Below are positions 32,973-40,095 of a stretch of DNA of 64,000 nt, piece after piece; within the stretch, counting starts at the first letter, position 1, and each line of letters begins with the position of its first letter. The notes below the pieces were generated by a model. It worked only from the letters and a program-made list of their open reading frames with translations, was not told where the DNA came from and searched no databases. Source of the DNA: Streptomyces tauricus. GTDB lineage: Bacteria; Actinomycetota; Actinomycetes; Streptomycetales; Streptomycetaceae. The DNA lies in assembly GCF_014650955.1 (NCBI RefSeq), contig NZ_BMVY01000005.1, forward strand, positions 186,001 through 250,000, given 5' to 3'. The translations under genes and the position numbers were made by a program.

Positions 32973-33451
32973 TACCTGTTTTTTGATCCCAAAGCGTCGG
33001 TTGGGCCTGTTGCGGATCATGCGTGCTGGCCATGAGGTGGTGCCTGCCCCAGGGTGTGGTCTGGTGCTCGGGGATGGGCGGGGAATCAGGATCGTTCCGG
33101 TGTATCGGCCCTGGTGTGCCAGAGCGTGCAACGGGGCTATCCCGAGGCAATCTTGGGTGGCGCGGGGCCGGGGGCCGGGGCGCGCGGGCCGAAGGCAGGA
33201 GCGAAGCCCCGAGCCCCCGAGCCCGGCGCCGGCCCGCTGTGTGGGCCGATGGGGTGCGAGATCCGTGAGCGGCGGCTAGGAAGCCGGGAGGCCAGCGCAG
33301 CCGGATGCCGAAGGCAAGAGCCCCTCGCCCTGGTCCCGTGGTGCCGGGGGCCGTGGGCCGAGGGGCTGTGGTGCTTCCGTTGCGGTCGGTGGAACGTGTG
33401 GGAGCTGAGGGCTTCCATGGTGGTGCGGTGGTGCTCTGTCATCTCATAGTG

Positions 33452-33488
33452 CGCCACGGCTGCGGTCTGCCGGATGCTGCGGGCAGCG
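33452..33488 (-). repeat. 37-bp inverted repeat, right arm
   Basis: This is the partner of 32936-32972; one C/T difference in 37 positions. Confidence 0.9.
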
Positions 33489-33610
33489 ACCCGGCGGGAC
33501 CTCCCCGCCCGAAGGGTGGGGCTTGATGAGGTAGAGAAACCTGTAACAACTCGCTCCGGCCGGTCAGATGGGCGGCCCCTCGCGGCGTGAGCTGACCCGG
33601 GCTGAGTTGA

Positions 33611-34276
33611 TCAGGTGGAAGCCGTGTCGGTGTGGAGGAGCCGACTGGTGAAACCTTCACGGCAGAGCCGTTCATACGCCTGAAGCACGTGATCCGGTAC
33701 GGACTGACTGATCATGAACCCCTGCTCCGGGTAGATCAGCAGGCGCTGAAGTGCACCGACAAGCATGTCGATGACCAGTCGCGCGTCCCCGATGGAATCG
33801 ACGTACTCGTCGAACGCCATCGGAGTAGAAGCGCTGACGATCTCCACTCTGGGCCACAGCTTGCGCGCGGTGGCGTACGCCCTCCGCTCCTCGTACGGCT
33901 TGCTGATCAGAAGCACGGAGGACACGTCTACTCCCGCCTCCTCAAGCACGGCCTTGGAGAAGCGGATGTTCTCGCCGGTATTGCGGGCGTGAGGCTCTAC
34001 GAGCACCGCTGAGGCGGGCACGCCACGTTCGAGGGCCCGTTCGCGGTAGTGGACCGCTTCGCCCCGCGGCATGCGATCCCGCGTCGTGCGGCTGGTGGCT
34101 CCCGTGAACACAAGCAGCGGAGCCATGCCACGCTCGTAGAGGTCTACCGCCGTGTCGGCCACGCCCAAGTCGTGGCTGCCCAAGCCCACCGCGACCGAGC
34201 ACGGCCGGAGGGCGTGGCCCATCTGGTGGTAGTCCCACAGGCGTCGCGCATCGGCCCATGCCTGCGTCGAGATCAT
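33611..34276 (-). CDS. YdcF-like (DUF218) protein
   Basis: The 221-residue protein starts at ATG 34276, which overlaps the GntR gene's TAA stop by one base. It has the DUF218 pattern: VAVGLGSHDLGVADTAVDLY, LLVFTGATS, MPRGEAVHYRERALERGVP, VEPHARNTGENIRFSKAVL, and VLLISKPYEERRAYATARKL. There is no N-terminal membrane span, so it is a soluble YdcF-type protein. The family may bind nucleotide-type ligands; its role is unknown. It is co-transcribed with the element's repressor. Confidence 0.85.
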   Translation of the reverse strand: MISTQAWADARRLWDYHQMGHALRPCSVAVGLGSHDLGVADTAVDLYERGMAPLLVFTGATSRTTRDRMPRGEAVHYRERALERGVPASAVLVEPHARNTGENIRFSKAVLEEAGVDVSSVLLISKPYEERRAYATARKLWPRVEIVSASTPMAFDEYVDSIGDARLVIDMLVGALQRLLIYPEQGFMISQSVPDHVLQAYERLCREGFTSRLLHTDTAST

Positions 34277-35067
34277 TACTGCCCCTTCTCACCCTTCGCC
34301 GAGTCCGGAACCTTGAAGTCGTACTCCCAGGCGAAGCGCGAAGCCGCGTGCACACCGATGGCGAATTCGACCACTGTGCCAGAAGCCGTGTAGGTCGTCC
34401 GGTGAAGCTCAACGACAGGTTCGCCCGCGGGGAGCTGCAACAACTTCACCTCGTCCGACGTCGCCGCCCGGGCAAAGATCGCTTCCTTCATGTGGTCGAT
34501 CTCGTACCCCGCGTCGTACAGAACCCGGAATCCGCCGCCACGGCCGGCCGGTCCGGGAGTCGGGTCCACGATTCGTGTGCCCTCGACGTGCTCAGGGCGG
34601 TAGTAGCTGGTCAACGTGTGGGTCGGCTGGTTGCCTTCCTTCACGAGACGCGCTCGGGCATATACCTGCGCCCCTTCGGAAAGGCCATGTGCCGCCGCCA
34701 CTGCGGGCGGGGCTTCAACGAGACTGACTGTCTGGGTCTGCTCATTCCGGCGGTAGCTACGCCCGGAAGCCACGCGGTCTGCGATGAATGCGACCTCGTC
34801 GCCATCCCGCCACTTTGCCTTGTCATACCGGGCGATGCCGAGCCGCTTAAGCGGCACCCGCTGCCGTACGACGGTGCCGTGCCCCCGAGATGAGGTCACA
34901 AGCCCTTCCGCCTCCAGGGCCTTGTAAGCCGCATGCACGGTGGACTTCGAACCCTCGCCTTTTGCGACTAGCTCCCTGATCTGCGGAAGCTGCTCGCCTG
35001 GCGCGTACTTGCCGCTCGCGATTCCCTCGGCCAGCTTGTCCGCCAGCTCTCGCCACTTGGGCGTCAT
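34276..35067 (-). CDS. GntR/HutC-family repressor, KorSA-like
   Basis: The 263-residue protein starts at ATG 35067 with GAGGAG upstream. The winged HTH at residues about 5-70 has WRELADKLAEGIASGKYAPG, LPQIRELVAKGEGSKSTVHA and a wing with TSSRGHGTVV. The C-terminal UTRA effector domain includes LVKEGNQPTHTLTSYYRPEH and ELHRTTYTASGTVVEFAIGV. KorSA in pSAM2 represses the activator of replication and transfer. Dyads at 35100-35173 and a half-site at 35197, between this gene and the transfer genes, are probable operators. Confidence 0.87.
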   Translation of the reverse strand: MTPKWRELADKLAEGIASGKYAPGEQLPQIRELVAKGEGSKSTVHAAYKALEAEGLVTSSRGHGTVVRQRVPLKRLGIARYDKAKWRDGDEVAFIADRVASGRSYRRNEQTQTVSLVEAPPAVAAAHGLSEGAQVYARARLVKEGNQPTHTLTSYYRPEHVEGTRIVDPTPGPAGRGGGFRVLYDAGYEIDHMKEAIFARAATSDEVKLLQLPAGEPVVELHRTTYTASGTVVEFAIGVHAASRFAWEYDFKVPDSAKGEKGQ

Positions 35068-35099
35068 TCCGTGGCTCCTCTCGTCGAGAACAGTCAAAC

Positions 35100-35205
35100 A
35101 CAGTCCCAGGACTGTTGACAGTCTCGGGACTGCGTGTCACAGTCTCCCTAAGTCGCTCGCAGTCCCAGGACAGCGAGTGAGTGTGGCCCTTAGGGGCTGT
35201 CCTGG
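35100..35205. promoter_or_regulatory. Operator array for the GntR repressor
   Basis: ACAGTCCCAGGACTGT (35100-35115, perfect 7-bp arms), CAGTCTCGGGACTG (35119-35132), CAGTCCCAGGACAG (35160-35173) and half-site CTGTCCTGG (35197-35205) share AGTC-N-(C/T)-GGAC. A TTGACA at 35115-35120 lies between the first two, suggesting that the plus-strand promoter is repressed by binding here. Confidence 0.75.
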
Positions 35206-35228
35206 CATATCGACTCAGGGAGTACTGC

Positions 35229-35558
35229 ATGCCGTCCTTCAAGATTGATCTTTCGACTGCGGTCGTGATCGTGGCGACCGCCCCGGAAGCGAAGCTGGTC
35301 GACAAGCGCACGGGTGAGCGGGCCGTGGACCGGGATTCCGGTGCGGGTCTGTCCACGGTGGGCCTGGTGATCTCCGACGAGGGTGAGGGCAACCTCTACA
35401 AGGTCACCGTGCCGGAGACCGGTTACCCCGACGGTCTCCAGCCGGGCTCGATCGTGCAGGTGGTCGGCCTCAAGGCGCGTGACTGGGAGAACGAGTTCAA
35501 CGGCCAGAAGCGCCACGGCATCTCGTTCCGCGCGGTCGCGATCACCCCGGCGGCCTGA
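35229..35558 (+). CDS. SCO3933-family AICE regulatory protein, 109 aa
   Basis: It starts at ATG 35229. The sequence reads MPSFKIDLSTAVVIVATAPE, VDKRTGERAVDRDSGAGLST, VTVPETGYPDGLQPGSIVQV and ENEFNGQKRHGISFRAVAI, with an OB-like beta pattern. Proteins of this size and composition always precede the FtsK-like transfer gene in Streptomyces AICEs and are annotated as SCO3933 family. The molecular role is not established; a single-strand binding or accessory role is possible. It is 2 bp from the translocase gene. Confidence 0.8.
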   Translation: MPSFKIDLSTAVVIVATAPEAKLVDKRTGERAVDRDSGAGLSTVGLVISDEGEGNLYKVTVPETGYPDGLQPGSIVQVVGLKARDWENEFNGQKRHGISFRAVAITPAA

Positions 35559-35560
35559 CC

Positions 35561-36901
35561 ATGACCGACATCGCGACCTGGTTCGAGCTGGGCGGCGCTG
35601 CCGCTGGTGCCGGTGGTCTCGGCTACGCGAAGGTCCGCGCTCCGCGCGTGTACTGGTCGCTGGTCGGGATGCCGGTCACCTGGGGCCGTTTCACCTGGAC
35701 GTATCGGTCCACGATGGAGGTGTGCGGGCTGACGGTGCAGCCGTCCGGCATGCGTGCCTTCATGACCCGCAACGTGGCTCGCCGTGAGGTACGGCCGTCG
35801 GCGCCGAAGGTCCGCCGGGTCCGGGGCACCTCGACCGGTCTGCGCGTGACCCTGCGGCTACCCGCCGGCCTGGAGCCCGCCGACCTCGCCGCATCCTCCG
35901 AGCGCCTGCGCCACGCCTGGGGAGTCCGTTCGGTGATCGTGGCGGAGACCAAGCCTGGCTTTGTCGAACTGCGGATGACCGGTTACGACGTGCTGGCGCG
36001 GGTCACGATGCCGCGCAAGGCCAAGCCTCGTGACCTGGTGATTCCGGTGGCGCTGCGCGAGGACGGCACGGTCTTCGAGCGGGACTACCGCAAGGTCCCC
36101 ATGGCGCTGACGCTCGGCGCCAACCAGTCCGGCAAGTCGATGTATCAGCGCAACCTGATCAAGGGGCTGGCTCAGTTGCCGGTCGGTCTGATCGGGATCG
36201 ACTGCAAGCGCGGTGTCGAGCACGGCCGCTACGCGCCCCGGTTGTCGGCATTGGCGACCACTGCGGACATTGCCGGGCAGTTGATCGATGCGCTGGTCAC
36301 GGAGATGGAAGAGCGCTTCGACCTGCTGGCCCTGTACGGGGTCTCGGACTTGTGGGAGCTGCCGGCGGACGTGCGGCCGGTGCCGCTGGTCGTGCTGATC
36401 GATGAGGTGGCGGAGCTGTTCCTGGTCACCTCGAAGAAGGATGAGGCGGCCCGTGACCGCACGGTCATGCAGCTTGTGCGGCTGGGGCAGATGGCCCGTG
36501 CGATCGGCATCTATCTGGAGGTGTGCGGGCAGCGCTTCGGCTCCGACCTCGGCAGGGGCGCCACCGCGCTGCGCGCTCAGCTCACCGGTCGTGTGGTGCA
36601 CCGCGTCAACGACAAGCAGACCGCCGACATGGGCTTGGGCGACATCGCCCCGGACGCGGTGGTCGCGGTCACCTCGATCCCTCCGGACCGTCCCGGGGTC
36701 GCGGTGGCCGGTGACACCTCCGGCGGCTGGTCCCGTATCCGCACCCCCGAGACCACCCCGGACGAAGTAGCCGCCGTGTGCCGCGACTTCGCGCACCTCA
36801 CCCCGGACCCGCCGTTCCTGGCGCCGTTCCGGCCGGTCAGCCGGGCCGTGCCGCCGATGCCGGCCGCACCGCCGCGGGTGATCCCGCAGCGGACCCCCTG
36901 A
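35561..36901 (+). CDS. FtsK/SpoIIIE-type DNA translocase, conjugal transfer protein (TraB/TraSA-like)
   Basis: The 446-residue protein starts at ATG 35561. The Walker A motif GANQSGKSMYQRNLIKGL is near residue 185, Walker B VVLIDEVAELF near 285, with the FtsK-like LVRLGQMARAIG and RVNDKQTADMGLGD after it. AICE transfer proteins move double-stranded DNA between hyphae as a hexameric pump. The N-terminal region has only weakly hydrophobic segments. It is the single essential transfer gene of the element and is under GntR control by position. Confidence 0.92.
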   Translation: MTDIATWFELGGAAAGAGGLGYAKVRAPRVYWSLVGMPVTWGRFTWTYRSTMEVCGLTVQPSGMRAFMTRNVARREVRPSAPKVRRVRGTSTGLRVTLRLPAGLEPADLAASSERLRHAWGVRSVIVAETKPGFVELRMTGYDVLARVTMPRKAKPRDLVIPVALREDGTVFERDYRKVPMALTLGANQSGKSMYQRNLIKGLAQLPVGLIGIDCKRGVEHGRYAPRLSALATTADIAGQLIDALVTEMEERFDLLALYGVSDLWELPADVRPVPLVVLIDEVAELFLVTSKKDEAARDRTVMQLVRLGQMARAIGIYLEVCGQRFGSDLGRGATALRAQLTGRVVHRVNDKQTADMGLGDIAPDAVVAVTSIPPDRPGVAVAGDTSGGWSRIRTPETTPDEVAAVCRDFAHLTPDPPFLAPFRPVSRAVPPMPAAPPRVIPQRTP

Positions 36902-36974
36902 TCCTCGCCCCACCCCACTGCCCGTGCGCCAAGTCCCTACCCCCGCCATGCCCAAAGCCGAGAGGAGATCACTC

Positions 36975-37154
36975 GTGGCCCGCAAGACCGTCAAGCCCTC
37001 CGCGAAGCCCTCCGTCGAGTCGTGCTCGCCCTGTGGTGGCACCGGAGAGGTCTCCCGGACCGTCCGTGTCGGCCGCAAACAGCGGGTCGTGGGTCAGCAG
37101 GCCGGCCTGTGCCTGAACTGCCTGGGCTCCGGCGAACTCCCCGCCGACGACTGA
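36975..37154 (+). CDS. Small CxxCxGxG zinc-ribbon protein, 59 aa
   Basis: It starts at GTG 36975 with AGAGGAG upstream. It contains two DnaJ-type cysteine pairs, CSPCGGTGE and CLNCLGSGE, separated by a basic strand (VRVGRKQRVVGQQAGL). The protein probably folds around one zinc ion. Its place in the transfer operon suggests a nucleic-acid or protein-binding accessory role. Confidence 0.75.
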   Translation: MARKTVKPSAKPSVESCSPCGGTGEVSRTVRVGRKQRVVGQQAGLCLNCLGSGELPADD

Positions 37155-37228
37155 CACCGCTCGGGACCGGGCGCTGGACAGTTCGTCGCCCGGTCCCGGC
37201 CCAACCCCGCGAATGGAGGTGAAGACCC

Positions 37229-37873
37229 GTGACCCGCACACGCGTGGACGTCGTCCTGATCGTCCTGGCACTGATCGCCGGATCACTGTCCTTCGCTCAC
37301 CTGCACGACCTTGCCGAAGCAGCCGGACAGACCGGCTGGAAAGCCTGGGCCTACCCAGTCTCCGTCGATCTGCTGCTGGTCGCCGTGCTGCGCCGGCTGC
37401 GCCTGGATCAGTCGGTGTCGGCCTGGTTCTGGTTCCTGATCGCCCTGGTCGCCTCACTCGGCGCCAACATCGCCACCGCCGGAGTCCTCGACCTGGAACA
37501 CGTCCCGGCCTGGCTGCGCATCCTCGTCGCGGGCTGGCCCGGCCTCGCCTTCCTCGGCGGCACCCTGCTCGCCCACCAGCCCACCCCCGCGCCCGACCCG
37601 CAACCGGATCCTGAGCCTTCACGGACCGTGGTCGCGGTCGATCGCCCGACGGTGCCGGAGCCCGAACCGCAGGACTCCGCTCCGGAGCCTGTTGCGGCTC
37701 TGCCTCAAGCCGTTCCGGCCGTGAGTGTGCCTCCGGCGCTGGTCGACCACGCGCGCAAGGTCGCTGCCGATCATCACGCCCGTACCGGGACGGACATCGA
37801 CACCGCGACGCTCCGCGCCCGGCTGAGCATCCCGGAAGACCTCGCCGGCGCGATCGCTGCCCAACTCGCCTGA
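37229..37873 (+). CDS. DUF2637 membrane protein (SpdB2-like)
   Basis: The 214-residue protein starts at GTG 37229 after GGAGGTGA. Four transmembrane helices occupy about residues 8-125 (VDVVLIVLALIAGSLSFAHL; AYPVSVDLLLVAVL; FWFLIALVASLGANIATAG; ILVAGWPGLAFLGGTLLAHQ), the DUF2637 pattern. A Pro-rich linker and a soluble HTH-like C-terminus follow (LVDHARKVAADHHARTG). DUF2637 proteins are involved in intramycelial plasmid spreading in pSAM2-like elements. Confidence 0.88.
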   Translation: MTRTRVDVVLIVLALIAGSLSFAHLHDLAEAAGQTGWKAWAYPVSVDLLLVAVLRRLRLDQSVSAWFWFLIALVASLGANIATAGVLDLEHVPAWLRILVAGWPGLAFLGGTLLAHQPTPAPDPQPDPEPSRTVVAVDRPTVPEPEPQDSAPEPVAALPQAVPAVSVPPALVDHARKVAADHHARTGTDIDTATLRARLSIPEDLAGAIAAQLA

Positions 37874-37893
37874 CAGACAAGGAGGTTCAGCCC

Positions 37894-38079
37894 GTGCGCC
37901 CGAATCGCTTCTTCCACGTGATCCGTATCGGACCGGTCAAGGTCGGCTCGTTCAACAACGGCCGTGGCCAGACCCGACACACCGCGGCGTGCACCGCGCC
38001 CGGCTGTGGCTTCTCGACCGAGCACGACAACCGGTCGGCTGCCGAACTCGCTGCCCGCACCCACCGCTGCCCGGCCTGA
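37894..38079 (+). CDS. Mobile element transfer protein (SpdA-like), 61 aa
   Basis: It starts at GTG 37894 with AAGGAGG upstream. The sequence RFFHVIRIGPVKVGSF, CTAPGCGFSTEHDNRSAAEL and HRCPA carries a probable single zinc finger (C-X4-C and C-terminal H-X-C). This matches small spread proteins encoded between DUF2637 and SpdB genes in AICEs. Confidence 0.82.
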   Translation: MRPNRFFHVIRIGPVKVGSFNNGRGQTRHTAACTAPGCGFSTEHDNRSAAELAARTHRCPA

Positions 38080-38092
38080 GGAGGGCTGTCCC

Positions 38093-38473
38093 ATGCAACT
38101 GCCTGACGAACAGTTCCGTGCCGGTCACATCCCCGCGGACCTCTACGACCAGATCCCGCCCGGCACCGACGTGCGCAAGGTCGTGATCGTGCAGGAAGCC
38201 CCCCGCTCCTACGCGGGCCCAATCCTGCTCGCCCTCACGATCACCCTGGGCGCGGTCCTGGTCCTGGTCGTGATCGCCTTCGTGGTCCAGATCATCGCCG
38301 CGTCCATCGTCGCGGTGCTGTCGGCGAGCTGCGGTCTCGGCTACACCCTCAGCCGCGGCTCCAAGAACCGGGAGTTATCCCGCGCGGGCACCGGCCGGCG
38401 CTCCCGCGCGCCACGCAAGTCCCCGGTCCGCTCCCGGCCCGCCCGGTCCCGGAGCCACTACCGCAAGTACTGA
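38093..38473 (+). CDS. SpdB/SpdD-like membrane spread protein with a TTA codon
   Basis: The 126-residue protein starts at ATG 38093 after GAGGAGGG. A polar N-terminus (LPDEQFRAGHIPADLYDQIP) is followed by one long or two short transmembrane helices (about 43-85; ILLALTITLGAVLVLVVIAF and IIAASIVAVLSASCGLG) and a strongly basic tail. Codon 95 (38375-38377) is TTA, so full expression should depend on the bldA tRNA and thus on developmental stage. It is assigned to spread by context and shape. Confidence 0.8.
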   Translation: MQLPDEQFRAGHIPADLYDQIPPGTDVRKVVIVQEAPRSYAGPILLALTITLGAVLVLVVIAFVVQIIAASIVAVLSASCGLGYTLSRGSKNRELSRAGTGRRSRAPRKSPVRSRPARSRSHYRKY

Positions 38474-38564
38474 CCGACCGGGGCGGCCTCAACCGCCAAG
38501 TAGTTGCCGCCCCGGACGGCTCCACCTCTTCCCGATCTTCCGATCCGAAAGGGCTCCGTCCATC

Positions 38565-38744
38565 ATGCCTGCCTCCACCTCGAACCCGCCCGTCTGCCGC
38601 GACTGCGGCGGCTTCCCCCTCGTCTCGATCACCACCGGCGCCCGTCACCGCGACGGCTCCCGCGTCCTCCTGCGCATCGTCTGCCGGGCCTGCCAGGGCA
38701 CCGGCCACCCCGCCCCCGCCGCCACGCTCTCCACCCGCAGGTGA
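38565..38744 (+). CDS. Small double-CxxC protein, 59 aa
   Basis: It starts at ATG 38565, with purine-rich sequence (GAAAGGG) about 18 bp upstream. VCRDCGGFPLVSITTGARHR and IVCRACQGTG give two C-X2-C pairs in a likely zinc ribbon. It stops 5 bp before the next gene. Confidence 0.7.
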   Translation: MPASTSNPPVCRDCGGFPLVSITTGARHRDGSRVLLRIVCRACQGTGHPAPAATLSTRR

Positions 38745-38749
38745 CCGGC

Positions 38750-38995
38750 ATGGGACTCCTGAACTGGAACTCCGGCCAGCACTTCGACCACGGCGGCGAC
38801 TGCCCGTGCACCCAGTGCGGCAAGCCCACCCCGCTGCGCTCCCACGACGGCGAGCCCGTCCACAAGGTCTGCGCCGAGGACTGGAACGACCGCACCCCCA
38901 CCGCCCCGCGCTTCCAGCACGAGGGCCGCGACCTCGGCACCGCCCGCTACCACTCCGACCCGCCGCGCAAGAGCCGCAAGGACGGTGCCCGATGA
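38750..38995 (+). CDS. Small Cys-containing protein, 81 aa
   Basis: It starts at ATG 38750 and its stop overlaps the methyltransferase start (ATGA). The N-terminus GLLNWNSGQHFDHGGDCPCT, CGKPTPLRSH, VHKVCAEDWN contains a possible metal-binding set of Cys and His. Function is unknown. Tight coupling suggests it is made together with the methyltransferase. Confidence 0.7.
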   Translation: MGLLNWNSGQHFDHGGDCPCTQCGKPTPLRSHDGEPVHKVCAEDWNDRTPTAPRFQHEGRDLGTARYHSDPPRKSRKDGAR

Positions 38996-40095
38996 ACGCC
39001 ACCCTGCGCGTCCTGGACCTCTTCGCCGGCCCCGGTGGCTGGTCCCAGGGACTGCGCTCCATGGGCGTGCGGGAGGTGGGCATCGAGATCGATCCCGCCG
39101 TGTGCGCAACCCGTGCCGCCGCCGGGCACGCCACGATCCGCGCTGATGTAGCCGCCTACCCCACCGCACCCCTCCGGGGGAAGGTCACCGGATTGATCGG
39201 CTCTCCACCCTGCCAGACCTTCAGCACCGCCGGCCTACGCGCCGGAAACGACGACCTACCCCTGTGCCACCAGGCCCTTGACGACCTCGCCCGCGGGAAC
39301 GACACCCGCACCGCGCTGCGAGACGCGTGCACCGACCCGCGCTCCCTCCTGGTCGTCGAACCCCTGCGCTACGCCCTCGACCTGCACCCCGACTGGATCG
39401 CCCTGGAGGAAGTCCCCGCAGTGCTCCCACTGTTCGAGCACACCGCCCGGCTGCTGTCCGGTGTCGGCTACTCGACGTGGACCGGCGTCCTGAACGCCGC
39501 TGACTTCGGCCTGGCCCAGACCCGCCGCCGCGCCTTCCTGATCGCCTCCCGCACCCGCCCGGCCCTGCCTCCGGAGCCCACCCACGCGGACGGCGGCACC
39601 CCCGACGACCTGTTCGGCGACGGGCTGCCCCCGTGGCGGACCATGCGCGATGTCCTGGATCTGCCGTTCGGAGTCAAGGTCAACACCCGTGGTGTCCGCT
39701 CCACTGACGAGAAGGGCCGGGCGGCCGGCGGCAACGAGTTCTCCGCCGACGGCCCGAGCAACGCGCTCACCGGTCGGGCCCGTTCCTGGAAACTCCGCTC
39801 CGGACAGGGCTGGAAGTTGCCCGCCGGTGGCGTTGAACGGTACGAGCGCGCGATCAACGAGCCCTCCTTCACCATCACCGGCTCAGCGAACCGCTGCAAG
39901 TGGGTGGCGGACGGGGTCGAGGAGCGCAACCTCTCCTTGGCGGAAGCGGCGATTCTCCAATCGTTCTCTGCCGCCTACCCCTGGGCCGGCTCCCGCACCA
40001 AGCAGTTCGAACAGATCGGCAACGCCGTACCACCCTCGCTCGCCACGGCCGTTCTGTGCACCCTCGTGCCCGCGGTCCTGGAGGTGGCCGCGTGA
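38992..40095 (+). CDS. C5-cytosine DNA methyltransferase
   Basis: The 367-residue protein starts at ATG 38992. Motif I is LDLFAGPGGWSQGL (SAM binding, residues about 8-21). Motif IV GSPPCQTFS (about 67-75) has the catalytic Cys. Motif VI-like WIALEEVPAVLPLFE, QTRRRAFLIA (motif VIII) and the C-terminal FEQIGNAVPPSLA (motif X) are present. No restriction endonuclease gene is visible nearby, so it is an orphan. It could protect the element from host restriction after transfer. Confidence 0.92.
   Translation: MNATLRVLDLFAGPGGWSQGLRSMGVREVGIEIDPAVCATRAAAGHATIRADVAAYPTAPLRGKVTGLIGSPPCQTFSTAGLRAGNDDLPLCHQALDDLARGNDTRTALRDACTDPRSLLVVEPLRYALDLHPDWIALEEVPAVLPLFEHTARLLSGVGYSTWTGVLNAADFGLAQTRRRAFLIASRTRPALPPEPTHADGGTPDDLFGDGLPPWRTMRDVLDLPFGVKVNTRGVRSTDEKGRAAGGNEFSADGPSNALTGRARSWKLRSGQGWKLPAGGVERYERAINEPSFTITGSANRCKWVADGVEERNLSLAEAAILQSFSAAYPWAGSRTKQFEQIGNAVPPSLATAVLCTLVPAVLEVAA

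Larger units (their letters stand above)
32093..33610. other. 1.5-kb AICE segment without an evident gene
   Basis: No reading frame here has both a binding site and plausible codon usage. It contains a consensus DnaA box (TTGTCCACA 32347-32355), TGTGGATGA at 32427, lower-GC DNA at about 32300-32620, and a 37-bp inverted repeat around a very G-rich block. A degenerate parS-like GTTGCACGTGAAAT lies at 32244. These features fit a cis-acting replication or transfer locus better than a coding region. Confidence 0.5.

Noticed and set aside
32983..33279. A 98-codon plus-strand frame in the AICE gene-empty zone
   Set aside because: No ribosome binding site, third-position bias absent, and it spans the inverted-repeat interior; not reported as a gene.
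37900..37920. CCACGTGATCC near the SpdA-like start as parS
   Set aside because: Only the central CACGTG matches; four arm positions differ.
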